The notes under the pieces: generated by a model
Database searches by the model: none
What the model was told of the DNA's origin: nothing
What the model saw: the letters and a program-made list of their open reading frames with translations, nothing else
In this document: positions 34,884-42,397 of the stretch, one piece after another
Numbering within the stretch: the stretch's first letter is position 1
Layout: every line of letters starts with the position of its first letter
Assembly: GCF_002217475.1 (NCBI RefSeq)
Contig: NZ_MUHH01000034.1
Location: forward strand, 42,038-106,037
DNA from: Flavobacterium tructae
GTDB lineage: Bacteria; Bacteroidota; Bacteroidia; Flavobacteriales; Flavobacteriaceae
Length of the DNA: 64,000 nt
Direction of reading: 5' to 3'
Program-made: the position numbers and the translations under genes

Positions 34884-35804
34884 TTAGAAGCTAAATTTTA
34901 AACGTTCCCAGAAAGTGCCTTCATAATCTAACGAATATCCTATAATACTTTCATAAAGCCAATTAGACAAGACTTCTGCCTGCGCTAAATTTAATAGTGT
35001 TATCCTTTCTCCGTTTCCGTTATTTTCTATGCTGCCAATGGTGAAATAGGTTTTATTTAATTCATATGAATTTATTCGGTTATTGGTTCTGGGAAGTCTT
35101 TCGTTAATGAAATTTTCTAATTCATTTTCATTAGATACATCTGTTCGGCCTGATTTGTCCCATTTAGAAATCACTAAAATCACATTTATTGATTTTAAAT
35201 TTTTCCCTTTTCTTTCGAGTTCATCAAGAAATTCATTTATTAAAGTATCTTCCAGATGTGCATTGTCAAAACTGGTTACAATGATAAAAGTAAGCGGTAT
35301 GTTTGCATTCAAATAAGCTTCGATGCTACTGTGATATGTGCCGCCTTTGCTGATATCTTTGTGATTCTCTCCGGAAGTTTCTAAAAAAGTTAAATTGATA
35401 GAGGGCACTTTTTTAGATTTATTATTAGGTTCAAATATTAAATCTAATCGGGTTACCTGATCGCGGGTTGTTCTGTTTGGTAAGATTCCTTGTCTGATGT
35501 TTTCAAAAAAATCAGACAATAAAACCTGCGCTTCTTTTGAATTGGGAGTTCCTAGTTTTGGACGCAAAACCCCGGCATGCGAACTTAAATAATAAAGCAT
35601 TGAAGACAGAATAACTGATTTACCAGATTCTCCAACACCAAAAAAGAAAACAAAATTGCTGTCTTTATTTTTAATATCATTTGTATTAGCATTTGCCAAT
35701 GGAACAAAGTCAGGTTTTACTTCATTTTTTGTTTCAAATGAAATAGGTTTCAATTTTTCGTCATCAAAAGACAATGGTTTCAGATTTTTGATCTCGCTGC
35801 TCAT
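34884..35804 (-). CDS. P-loop GTPase of a three-gene membrane operon
   Basis: A 306-residue cytoplasmic protein. Walker A/G1 is GVGESGKS (residues 56-63), a switch-II-like LETSGE lies at 141-146, and the G4 guanine-specificity motif reads SKWD (213-216, for NKxD). The first 50 residues are a polar, probably disordered tail with two similar words (KLKPLSFDDEKLKPISF). The rest looks like a complete Ras-like fold with a helical insertion. It lies 6 nt after the membrane-protein gene and 5 nt before the coiled-coil protein gene. GTP hydrolysis at the membrane, controlled by its two partners, is inferred. An ATPase role is less likely given SKWD. Confidence 0.8.
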   Translation of the reverse strand: MSSEIKNLKPLSFDDEKLKPISFETKNEVKPDFVPLANANTNDIKNKDSNFVFFFGVGESGKSVILSSMLYYLSSHAGVLRPKLGTPNSKEAQVLLSDFFENIRQGILPNRTTRDQVTRLDLIFEPNNKSKKVPSINLTFLETSGENHKDISKGGTYHSSIEAYLNANIPLTFIIVTSFDNAHLEDTLINEFLDELERKGKNLKSINVILVISKWDKSGRTDVSNENELENFINERLPRTNNRINSYELNKTYFTIGSIENNGNGERITLLNLAQAEVLSNWLYESIIGYSLDYEGTFWERLKFSF

Positions 35805-35810
35805 TTCAGT

Positions 35811-36842
35811 TTAGTTTTTTGCAATTAATACTTTACCACTTCTTTTGTTTCCACTAAAGACACTCGAACTATTGTTGCTGTTTTCATTGCTTGTAGTCGC
35901 TAATAAGACTATGATAACAATAACAAAATCTAATAAAATACAACCCATTAATACTACAAATTGATACATTCCAAAGTTTTTAACGGCATGGTCAAAAGCA
36001 AAACCTATTTTTCCAACATCTTGTGTTTTTGAAATTTCAGGTGTAAACTTAAATTTAGTATCGCCCAGTACAGTATGAGCGCGATTTCCCAGTTTATTAT
36101 ACTCGGCCAATGATTCATCAATTAAGCCTTGAGAGATATCATCCTTTTCTTTTTTAGAAAGCAGTAATAAATCCTGAATCCTTTTATTCCATTTTAGGGC
36201 GGCATTGTTTACATCCGTTTTTAAAGCTTTTTCTTCCGGAGAAAGATCAGAAATCATATTGTCGATCTGGCGCCCCATTCGTTCTGCCAAATCATCATAA
36301 TCATTGGCAACAGGAGTCAGAAGATCAACATTTTGTCCTGTTAATCCTTCTATATCTCTTATTAAGGTTTGTGCTCTTGTTCCAATTCCTTTATTTCCGG
36401 GATCTTTAATTTGCTCCATCATTTGTTTTTTCTTGATTTCAATGTTTTGCGAAGTCTCCCGATTGTATTTATAGCTTAATTTGGACTGAATGTCGGCTTC
36501 CAGATTATTGAAACGTTCGTTGATATCTCTCAATTCGGCAGTATAAATGTCTGTTTTCATAAATCTGGTATACAAAGCATTAAAATTGGCGATGAAACAA
36601 AATGAGGCTATGAAGATGTAAATACCCACATAGCTGGAAGTTGATTTACCATTTGCTTTTGCAGATCGGATCATCCAAACTAAAAACAATAGTAAAAGCG
36701 ATAGGACCAAAGCGATTATAAAGGATGCCGGACCAAAAATTTGATCTAATCCAAGCCAGGTTTGATAAAAACTGACACTGATTAATAAAAAGGCAAGTAT
36801 TGCCAGGAAAAGGTCTGTAACATTAATTGATTTTTTACTCAT
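35811..36842 (-). CDS. Membrane protein with central coiled coil, first gene of GTPase operon
   Basis: A 343-residue protein. I place the start at ATG 36842 (MSKKSINV); the longer frame begins with TTG at 36875 inside a -7 box and is unlikely. Three helices lie near the N-terminus (about 10-28, 33-55 and 67-90). A long soluble, coiled-coil-rich segment with an ALKWNKRIQDLL-type helix follows (about 95-280), then one helix at about 290-315 and a polar tail. The soluble segment probably faces the periplasm, which would make this a sensor or scaffold for the GTPase. No family recognised. Confidence 0.75.
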   Translation of the reverse strand: MSKKSINVTDLFLAILAFLLISVSFYQTWLGLDQIFGPASFIIALVLSLLLLFLVWMIRSAKANGKSTSSYVGIYIFIASFCFIANFNALYTRFMKTDIYTAELRDINERFNNLEADIQSKLSYKYNRETSQNIEIKKKQMMEQIKDPGNKGIGTRAQTLIRDIEGLTGQNVDLLTPVANDYDDLAERMGRQIDNMISDLSPEEKALKTDVNNAALKWNKRIQDLLLLSKKEKDDISQGLIDESLAEYNKLGNRAHTVLGDTKFKFTPEISKTQDVGKIGFAFDHAVKNFGMYQFVVLMGCILLDFVIVIIVLLATTSNENSNNSSSVFSGNKRSGKVLIAKN

Positions 36843-36872
36843 GGTAGTTGGTTTTAGAATTAAATATTTATC

Positions 36873-36880
36873 CAAAACTA
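36873..36880 (-). promoter_or_regulatory. -7 box of GTPase operon
   Basis: TAGTTTTG on the minus strand, 31 nt upstream of ATG 36842. It matches TAnnTTTG and rules out the TTG start at 36875. Confidence 0.6.
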
Positions 36881-36901
36881 ACTTCTTATGACTCAGTTAT
36901 T

Positions 36902-36917
36902 TTACGGAAATCCGTAA
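36902..36917. promoter_or_regulatory. 16-bp palindromic operator at the GTPase promoter
   Basis: TTACGGAAATCCGTAA is a perfect 7-bp palindrome with a two-base centre. It starts 21 nt upstream of the -7 box, where a -33 element would be. Probably a repressor or activator site. Confidence 0.5.
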
Positions 36918-37013
36918 TTAGGATAATAATCCAAAAGCATTATAATTTTAGAGTAGAAAATACTTTTTGAGCTAAGTTTTGATAAAAAAGGAAGAGAGAG
37001 TAGTGTTTTTTAA

Positions 37014-37740
37014 TTCCTTTGGAGGCAGGAGTTTTTACGTCTGTATTTTTTATAATTTTAATTCCGCTAGGAATGAAATATTTTGTAGCAACGGATTTTA
37101 ATCCGTTGAAAAAAGGATTTCCGTTTTACAAAGTTCCATAGGAACGGTACATATTTATCGTCTTTATAGGTTCCGAACCGCTGGCTATTTTGTAAACGCG
37201 TGTATTCAAATTGGATTAAAATCCAACCCTACAATATTGGTCGGGCCTATGGCTCTTTACCTTGATAATGTGTCTTTAAATTTCTTTGCAGGCAGGAGTT
37301 TTAGACCTGTCTTTTTACATAATTTTAATTCCGCTAGGAATGGTTCATTTTGTAGCAACGGATTTTAATCCGTTTAAAAAAGGATTTCCGTTTTTACAAA
37401 GTTCCATAGGAAGGGTACATATTTATCGTTTTTTATATGTTTCGAACCGCTGGTTCTTTTGTAACCGCATATATTCAAATTGGATTAAAATCCAACCCTA
37501 CAATATTGGTCGAGCCTATGGCTCTTTACCTTGATAATATGTCTTTAAATTTCTTTGCAGACAGGAGTTTTAGACCTGTCTTTTTGCATAATTTTAATTC
37601 CGCTAGGAATGAAATATTTTGTAGCGACGGATTTTAATCCGTTTAAAAAAGGATTTTCGTTTTGCAAAGTTCCATAGGAACGACACCTATTTGCAGTCTT
37701 TATAGGTTCCGTACCGCTGCTTTATTTTGTTGATGCATTT
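37014..37740 (+). repeat. Tandem array of about 268-bp stacked-palindrome units
   Basis: The word ATTCCGCTAGGAAT begins at 37061, 37328 and 37597, giving unit lengths of 267 and 269 bp; a partial unit precedes and a left half ends the array. Each full unit holds, in order, the palindromes ATTCC/GGAAT, AACGGATT/AATCCGTT, GTTCC/GGAAC, TTGGATT/AATCCAA and G(A/G)GCC/GGCTC. Copies differ by scattered substitutions. This fills most of the 1053-nt gap between the GTPase operon and the XRE gene; short frames inside it are not genes. Confidence 0.9.
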
Positions 37741-37831
37741 TTAGTACAAGAAAAACAAAGCACATTTGCAAGATGTGTAAGAAAAAGCGTATTTTCAAGC
37801 CCTTTTTAACAAGCAGTTCAAATAGTATCTT

Positions 37832-37847
37832 ACAGAAACAATTCTGT
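37832..37847. promoter_or_regulatory. Palindromic operator upstream of XRE gene
   Basis: ACAGAA-ACAA-TTCTGT, with a further half-site ACAGA at 37853, 37-52 nt before the -7 box. A typical setting for autoregulation by an XRE-type repressor. Confidence 0.45.
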
Positions 37848-37883
37848 TTTTTACAGATCATTATTTTTTAAAAGAATTTTAAA

Positions 37884-37891
37884 TATCTTTG
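37884..37891 (+). promoter_or_regulatory. -7 box of XRE gene (leaderless transcript likely)
   Basis: TATCTTTG matches TAnnTTTG and ends 4 nt before the ATG at 37896, so transcription would begin at or within the start codon. Confidence 0.5.
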
Positions 37892-37895
37892 AATT

Positions 37896-38306
37896 ATGAG
37901 TACAGCAACAAAACCAAATCACATAGGGCGAAAAATTAGCCGTATTCGTGAACTGAAAGACATGAAGCAGGAAGCTTTGGCACAGGCTTTAGGAACCAAC
38001 CAACAGGCCGTTTCAATTATGGAAAACAGCGAAACTATTGATGACGAAAAACTAATAGCAGTGGCAAAGGCACTGGGGGTAAGTGTAGAGGCAATTAAAA
38101 ATTTTTCGGAAGAAGCATTTTTTAATATTATTGGGAATACTTTTCAAGATCATGGTTCAATTACGACAGGTAATTACCACTGTACTTTCAATCCTCTAGA
38201 TAAAGTGGTTGAATTTTACGAACGTTTGGTTCAGGCTGAAAAAGAATTGGTGAAAGCCGAAAAAGAAAAAGTCGAATATTTAGAGAAAGTACTTAAAGGA
38301 AAGTAA
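37896..38306 (+). CDS. XRE-family helix-turn-helix regulator
   Basis: A 136-residue protein. The Cro/C1-type HTH spans about 11-66 (IGRKISRIRELKDMKQEALA, then LGTNQQAVSIMENS as recognition helix, then AKALGVSVEAI). A linker with two histidines (about 80-96) and a C-terminal coiled coil of repeated AEKE words (about 103-133, likely dimer or tetramer) follow. The layout matches XRE regulators common next to Bacteroidota defence and mobile genes. Its own promoter region has a palindrome (37832-37847), so autoregulation is likely. It ends at a strong terminator and faces the four-hairpin array. Confidence 0.9.
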   Translation: MSTATKPNHIGRKISRIRELKDMKQEALAQALGTNQQAVSIMENSETIDDEKLIAVAKALGVSVEAIKNFSEEAFFNIIGNTFQDHGSITTGNYHCTFNPLDKVVEFYERLVQAEKELVKAEKEKVEYLEKVLKGK

Positions 38307-38337
38307 TAGTCTCGAAAGAGAATTTTTATAGTAAGAA

Positions 38338-38374
38338 TGCGCAAATGTCTTTTGGAGACATTTGCGCATTTTTG
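38338..38374 (+). terminator. Terminator after XRE gene
   Basis: Perfect 14-bp stem ATGCGCAAATGTCT / AGACATTTGCGCAT with a four-base loop and T-run. Confidence 0.9.
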
Positions 38375-38430
38375 TTTTAATTGCCAATTACTTGTACGCT
38401 CGCGATAGTCAGGAGAAGCACATTGTATTC

Positions 38431-38589
38431 TTGTGGCAAATTTGATTTATATTTTTGTTTTGCCACAAAAGCTGTAACAAATTTTAATTTATTTTCATTT
38501 TGTTACAGAAGTTGTTACAAAGTTGAATTTATTTTTATTTTGTTACAGAAAGTGTGACAAAATAATTTTTTGTTTTCATTTTGTCACAA
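38431..38589. repeat. Tandem array of four 40-bp hairpin units with covarying stems
   Basis: Four hairpins with 10-nt arms, 17-18-nt A/T-rich loops and exactly 3-nt spacers. Arms: 38431-38440/38459-38468 (TTGTGGCAAA, perfect), 38472-38481/38499-38508 (CTGTAACAAA, perfect), 38512-38521/38539-38548 (8 of 10 pairs), 38552-38561/38580-38589 (9 of 10). The middle bases of the stems differ between units but change on both arms (GGC/GCC, AAC/GTT, GAC/GTC). Loops 2 and 3 share AATTTATTTTnAT. The array lies in the gap between the convergent ends of the XRE and DUF262 genes. Confidence 0.85.
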
Positions 38590-38601
38590 CAAAAATTTCC
38601 T

Positions 38602-38657
38602 TGTAAATCTTTTTAGGATTAAGTGTAAATAGGTGTTTTTTTCAGGACGAAACGAGG
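38602..38657 (+). repeat. Direct repeat A (copy 1), edge of defence block
   Basis: Shares TGTAAATCT, TTTTAGGATTAAGT, TAAATA.GT and TTTTTTCAGGACGA.AC in the same order with 44017-44076. Starts 13 nt after the hairpin array and ends 20 nt before the stop of the DUF262 gene. Confidence 0.8.
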
Positions 38658-38677
38658 ATAAAGCGAGTGATCATTTT

Positions 38678-40624
38678 CTAAAAAGCTTGCGACCATGTAT
38701 ATTTTATAAGTTCATATAGTTCTTTTTGTCTTTCTTCAATTGCTGCTATCTCAAGTAAACCTTCATTATTGGGTTGATGAATTGAAAATGTAAAATCAAA
38801 TGGCAATTTTCTCAAATCAATAGCAGGAATTTGACCAGCCAGCATTTCATTCCAAATGATGTTACTTTGACCATAAAGTTCCATCTTGTCCTTGTATATA
38901 TCTGCTCCACTACTTAAATTATGTTGATCTTTCAAAATTAGCAAGGCACCAAATTGATTTCGTAATTTATCAAACAAATAATAATCAAAATCTCCTTCAG
39001 AATTTAAAAACAATGATTCGTTTTTTTCATTATGAGCGTACATATGTTCAAGATGTAACTCGTACGATTTACGATTAGTTCGATTGAATAAATTTTCGAT
39101 ATCTATTGTAGAATTTGTAACTAATGAAGCTCTACCCATAAGTTTCGAAAGTGTTTCATCGATACGTAACAGAATATATTTAGATAAATTTTTATTTTGA
39201 TGGATAAGACTTTGGTAGTTAAAAGTACTAAATAGATCGCTAATCTTGGTTAATGTAGATTTAGGAATAGTTTCATTTTCTTCCATTTTTCCAATTACTA
39301 CAGCATCAAATTGTGAGGTAATTTTATCCAAATCTAATTCTCTTATTCGTGTACAGATGTCTATTATATATGTTGGTAAAAAAGACGACGAGTCATATAA
39401 ATTTTTTAGTCTAAGTAATATATGCATTTGGTCAAATTTTTTAGAAACCAAATCAATTTTTTCACTTCTTGTTGGATCATTGTATTTTGTGGCAGACATT
39501 ATTAACATGTATTGCTGTTTTTGATCCAACATTCTATTATATAATACAAATCGATAATTTATTGTTTTTTGTAGTTCTAAATATAATGCTGAAAAGAATT
39601 TCAGTTCTTGAGTTACAAAGTCAAATAATTTTTGTTTATCCTTAAAGTCATTTAAATATTTTCTAATACTACTGTTTTTGTATACTTCATAATGATATTC
39701 ATTTTCCATTCTTTCATACTCGCTAAGGTTTTTGGCGAATTTTGAACGAAAATATAATTTAAAAAAATCATCTACATCAGAATTAGCTTTGTAATGATCA
39801 TCTAAAATTTCCGACCAAGCCTTATTTGCCCCTTCCTTTTGTTTTTCATCAAGAATACCTAGAAATTTTCCTTTTAAGATTTCGAAAGGCTTCAATCCAA
39901 GTCCGCGATCATTAACTACTTCAAAAATCATTGCGACATTATGTGAGCTTGTAATTTGAATTTCTACTATACTTATTCTGTTTAATAAATATGTCAAATA
40001 GTAATTAAATTTTGTTGCATCAAATTTATTGTCGCCTTCAAAGAACAATTTGTCGTAATATGTGCTTATAAATTTATAGTTTTCAATTATCCTATATTGT
40101 GTTTCGTCTGCATTTATAAATCCTTCATGTTTTAAAGCAAGTATTGCTGCAAATGCTTTTTCTCTGTTATCATTATGAATTTTAAATTTTTTTTCTCCAA
40201 AAGCGCCTGATTCAAAAATCCTATCCTCAATATAACCTGCTTCATAGATTTTTAAATCTTGATTTTTCTCTTTTTCAGATTTAGCAATCTGGTATAATTT
40301 AATTAAGATAATTAAAAAAGTTGTCAATCTCTGTTGACCATCAACTATATTTTTTTTGCCAGGAACTTCGTTAGTAAGGAATGTATTTACAAAATATGGT
40401 TCAAAATTACTTAAAACGTCTTCTCGAATTCTTGGTGGATCATCTTCTTTTATCGTTCCAACATCAAATCTTACTTGTATATCATTTAATAAAGTTTGAA
40501 CTTGTTTATGTGACCATTTATACTCTCTTTGATAGATATCAATATAGTAAGAATTTGAAGTATTAAAAACTCCTTCAATAGTTTTATCATCTGGAGTAAT
40601 GAGTTTTTGTACAGTTTTTTGCAT
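38678..40624 (-). CDS. DUF262/DUF1524 (GmrSD-like) nuclease-family protein
   Basis: A 648-residue protein. The N-terminal DUF262 domain has the QREYKW box (32-37) and the NTP-binding motif DGQQRLT (95-101), as in the GmrS half of modification-dependent restriction systems. The middle is helical. The C-terminal region (about 515-600) carries an LHLEHMYAHN motif and a later RNQFGALLIL....N, matching the DUF1524 His-Me/HNH nuclease of GmrD. Such fused proteins cut modified phage DNA or act in related defence. The length fits the fused GmrSD/BrxU-type group. Codons are visibly more A/T-rich than in the core genes. Defence role inferred from family and neighbours. Confidence 0.88.
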   Translation of the reverse strand: MQKTVQKLITPDDKTIEGVFNTSNSYYIDIYQREYKWSHKQVQTLLNDIQVRFDVGTIKEDDPPRIREDVLSNFEPYFVNTFLTNEVPGKKNIVDGQQRLTTFLIILIKLYQIAKSEKEKNQDLKIYEAGYIEDRIFESGAFGEKKFKIHNDNREKAFAAILALKHEGFINADETQYRIIENYKFISTYYDKLFFEGDNKFDATKFNYYLTYLLNRISIVEIQITSSHNVAMIFEVVNDRGLGLKPFEILKGKFLGILDEKQKEGANKAWSEILDDHYKANSDVDDFFKLYFRSKFAKNLSEYERMENEYHYEVYKNSSIRKYLNDFKDKQKLFDFVTQELKFFSALYLELQKTINYRFVLYNRMLDQKQQYMLIMSATKYNDPTRSEKIDLVSKKFDQMHILLRLKNLYDSSSFLPTYIIDICTRIRELDLDKITSQFDAVVIGKMEENETIPKSTLTKISDLFSTFNYQSLIHQNKNLSKYILLRIDETLSKLMGRASLVTNSTIDIENLFNRTNRKSYELHLEHMYAHNEKNESLFLNSEGDFDYYLFDKLRNQFGALLILKDQHNLSSGADIYKDKMELYGQSNIIWNEMLAGQIPAIDLRKLPFDFTFSIHQPNNEGLLEIAAIEERQKELYELIKYTWSQAF

Positions 40625-40767
40625 ATTATTATTGGATAAGTTTTGTTTCTCTTGATTTCAATAACTTACAGGTAAATTGCGTGTGTTCGAGATAAGTCTT
40701 TCCTGTGTTAACTAGCGAGATGCTTGCACTAGCGGAGGAATAAGCAATATGATCATATTGGTTAGTA

Positions 40768-41652
40768 TTAATAAAATTCTTTTTCTGTAGATAAATTATG
40801 TTCTAAATTTTTTGGTTCAATATAACTTAAAATATTAGGATGTAGTATGGTAGTAAGTGATACAGATTTAAACAATGAGTTAATGAAAAAATTTATATGT
40901 GAATTATTTTTTTCATGCGGAGTTATGAATTGATTTTTAGAAAGTTCTAGTTCATCCTTATCATCATTTATTCCAATTGGGTAGCATAAGTCTGATCCAG
41001 AAGGTACAGCATAATGTAATAATCCATCTTCAATACTAAGTATAAGATTATGTCTAAAACTGTCTTCAATTCCATCATAAATCTCATTCATTTTATTTTC
41101 TATATCTGTTAGATCGAAAGTGAATTTTCTGCAAATGAGAAATGTGTTTATTTGGTCAAATCCGAGTATGTCAGGGGCATATTGATAGTCATCTTCCGAC
41201 TTGAACTGTCTGCTAAATATTTCCGGACTTAGTATGTTTTTTCTTATTTTTTTTAGATTGGAAAGTTTAATTAATGCTTCTTTTAATTGCGAAAAATTCA
41301 TGTCAGATTTCACTTCTCCAACTGCAGCAATAGTTTCTACTGGGAAGAAGCGCTGTTTATTTTCACTTTGAAGTAGAGGTGTAAAATTTTTATCATAAAT
41401 AATGATATCACATTGATGGCTTACTTCGTCATTATTATTAATTACAAATCCATCTGAAATGGCATAGTTTTGAGGAATAAAAAATTTTATAAAATCTTTA
41501 CATATTTTTTCTCTGTATACACCATACTCTTGGTTATGGATCATTCTTTTCTGATCATCATTATAAAATACTACTTTTGACACATTCAGAAAGCCATTTT
41601 TAAATATTTCGGTTTGTTCTTCTAGTAGTGCGTTAAAGATCTTACTTGCCAT
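40768..41652 (-). CDS. DUF6602 protein, likely PD-(D/E)XK nuclease fold
   Basis: A 294-residue cytoplasmic protein. About residues 40-130 read as a restriction-endonuclease-like core: helix with REKICKDF, then CDIIIYD (Asp82), then VGEVKSDM (Glu113, Lys115), the D...ExK arrangement. This is the pattern of DUF6602. The C-terminal half is a mixed alpha/beta region without recognised motifs. Members often occur beside restriction or abortive-infection genes. Here the gene follows the DUF262 gene upstream on the same strand, with a 143-nt gap holding a GC-rich TAGCGAGATGCTTGCACTAG hairpin-like word. Nuclease activity is inferred. Confidence 0.78.
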   Translation of the reverse strand: MASKIFNALLEEQTEIFKNGFLNVSKVVFYNDDQKRMIHNQEYGVYREKICKDFIKFFIPQNYAISDGFVINNNDEVSHQCDIIIYDKNFTPLLQSENKQRFFPVETIAAVGEVKSDMNFSQLKEALIKLSNLKKIRKNILSPEIFSRQFKSEDDYQYAPDILGFDQINTFLICRKFTFDLTDIENKMNEIYDGIEDSFRHNLILSIEDGLLHYAVPSGSDLCYPIGINDDKDELELSKNQFITPHEKNNSHINFFINSLFKSVSLTTILHPNILSYIEPKNLEHNLSTEKEFY

Positions 41653-41876
41653 TTTACGTGAGTTATTTAATTTTGATTGATATATATGATTTTGTTAGCA
41701 GTCAGGATATTAGTATTAGCGGTTAGCTTATTTAATCTTAGTTTTGTTGTATAATAAATTACAAACCATAAGATTAAAAGTTATAAAAAAAAAATCTTCT
41801 TCAAATCTCTTTTCTTTATAATTATATACCCCGTTTGTTAGTGCGAGCGTTTCGCTCATGCGTACAGGGAATCCAC

Positions 41877-42311
41877 TTATTTTGGTAGATGTGCGACCAA
41901 TTCAACCTCTAATTTTGCAGTTGGCATGTATAATTGTACGATTTGTACCCATGTAGCAGCAGGAAAGTCACCATTGTAGAATTTTTTTCTAACGTTGTTG
42001 TACTTTTTCATGGTCTCAATATCGGTTGTATATAGATTTTCTTTTACCACATTGGCAAATGTGGCACCATAACTCGCTAGCGAAGCCTTTAAATCGTTAT
42101 AGACCGTTGTTATTCCTGCCGGAGTTAGTTCCGTTGTTACAGCCCCCGAAATGTAAAGCACATTGTCTACTTTTAAAACCTGAGCATAACCAATAACGGT
42201 ATCTTGTTTGGGTCCGTTGTTCCAATGCCATTTTTCTTTTTTTATTTTGGCTTCTTGTGCAAAACTGATATTGAAAACGAATAAAAAAGAAAGTAAAAGA
42301 AAATGTTTCAT
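41877..42311 (-). CDS. RidA-family protein with signal peptide
   Basis: A 144-residue protein: signal peptide 1-18 (SFAQ), then a complete chorismate-mutase-like RidA/YjgF domain with VLYISGAVT near 50-60, a central KENLYTTDIETM segment, and VEVELVAHLPK-type closing strand (read as LEVELVAHL). Cytosolic RidA deaminates reactive enamines/imines; the usual catalytic Arg of the C-terminal R-(V/I)-E-(I/V) motif is not present here (KLEVELV), so the activity may differ. Exported RidA-like proteins are common in Bacteroidota, with unknown substrate. It sits inside the defence-like block but is an ordinary-looking gene. Confidence 0.88.
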   Translation of the reverse strand: MKHFLLLSFLFVFNISFAQEAKIKKEKWHWNNGPKQDTVIGYAQVLKVDNVLYISGAVTTELTPAGITTVYNDLKASLASYGATFANVVKENLYTTDIETMKKYNNVRKKFYNGDFPAATWVQIVQLYMPTAKLEVELVAHLPK

Positions 42312-42397
42312 GATGGTTTATCTTTTGATTGGAGTTTGTTTTAAGGTTTTATCTGGATTTAGATGCTCGTACTGGGGGGAGCTAGTTTATATTTATT

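Noticed and set aside
37286..37637. Plus-strand frames inside the tandem repeat array
   Set aside because: They are translations of the repeat units and carry the same repeat-derived words; no start signals.
38431..38589. Type III toxin-antitoxin RNA repeats or a CRISPR array
   Set aside because: The 40-bp period fits, but no ToxN/TenpN/CptN-like gene follows, and there are no constant repeats with variable spacers. The array was kept as an unexplained hairpin array.
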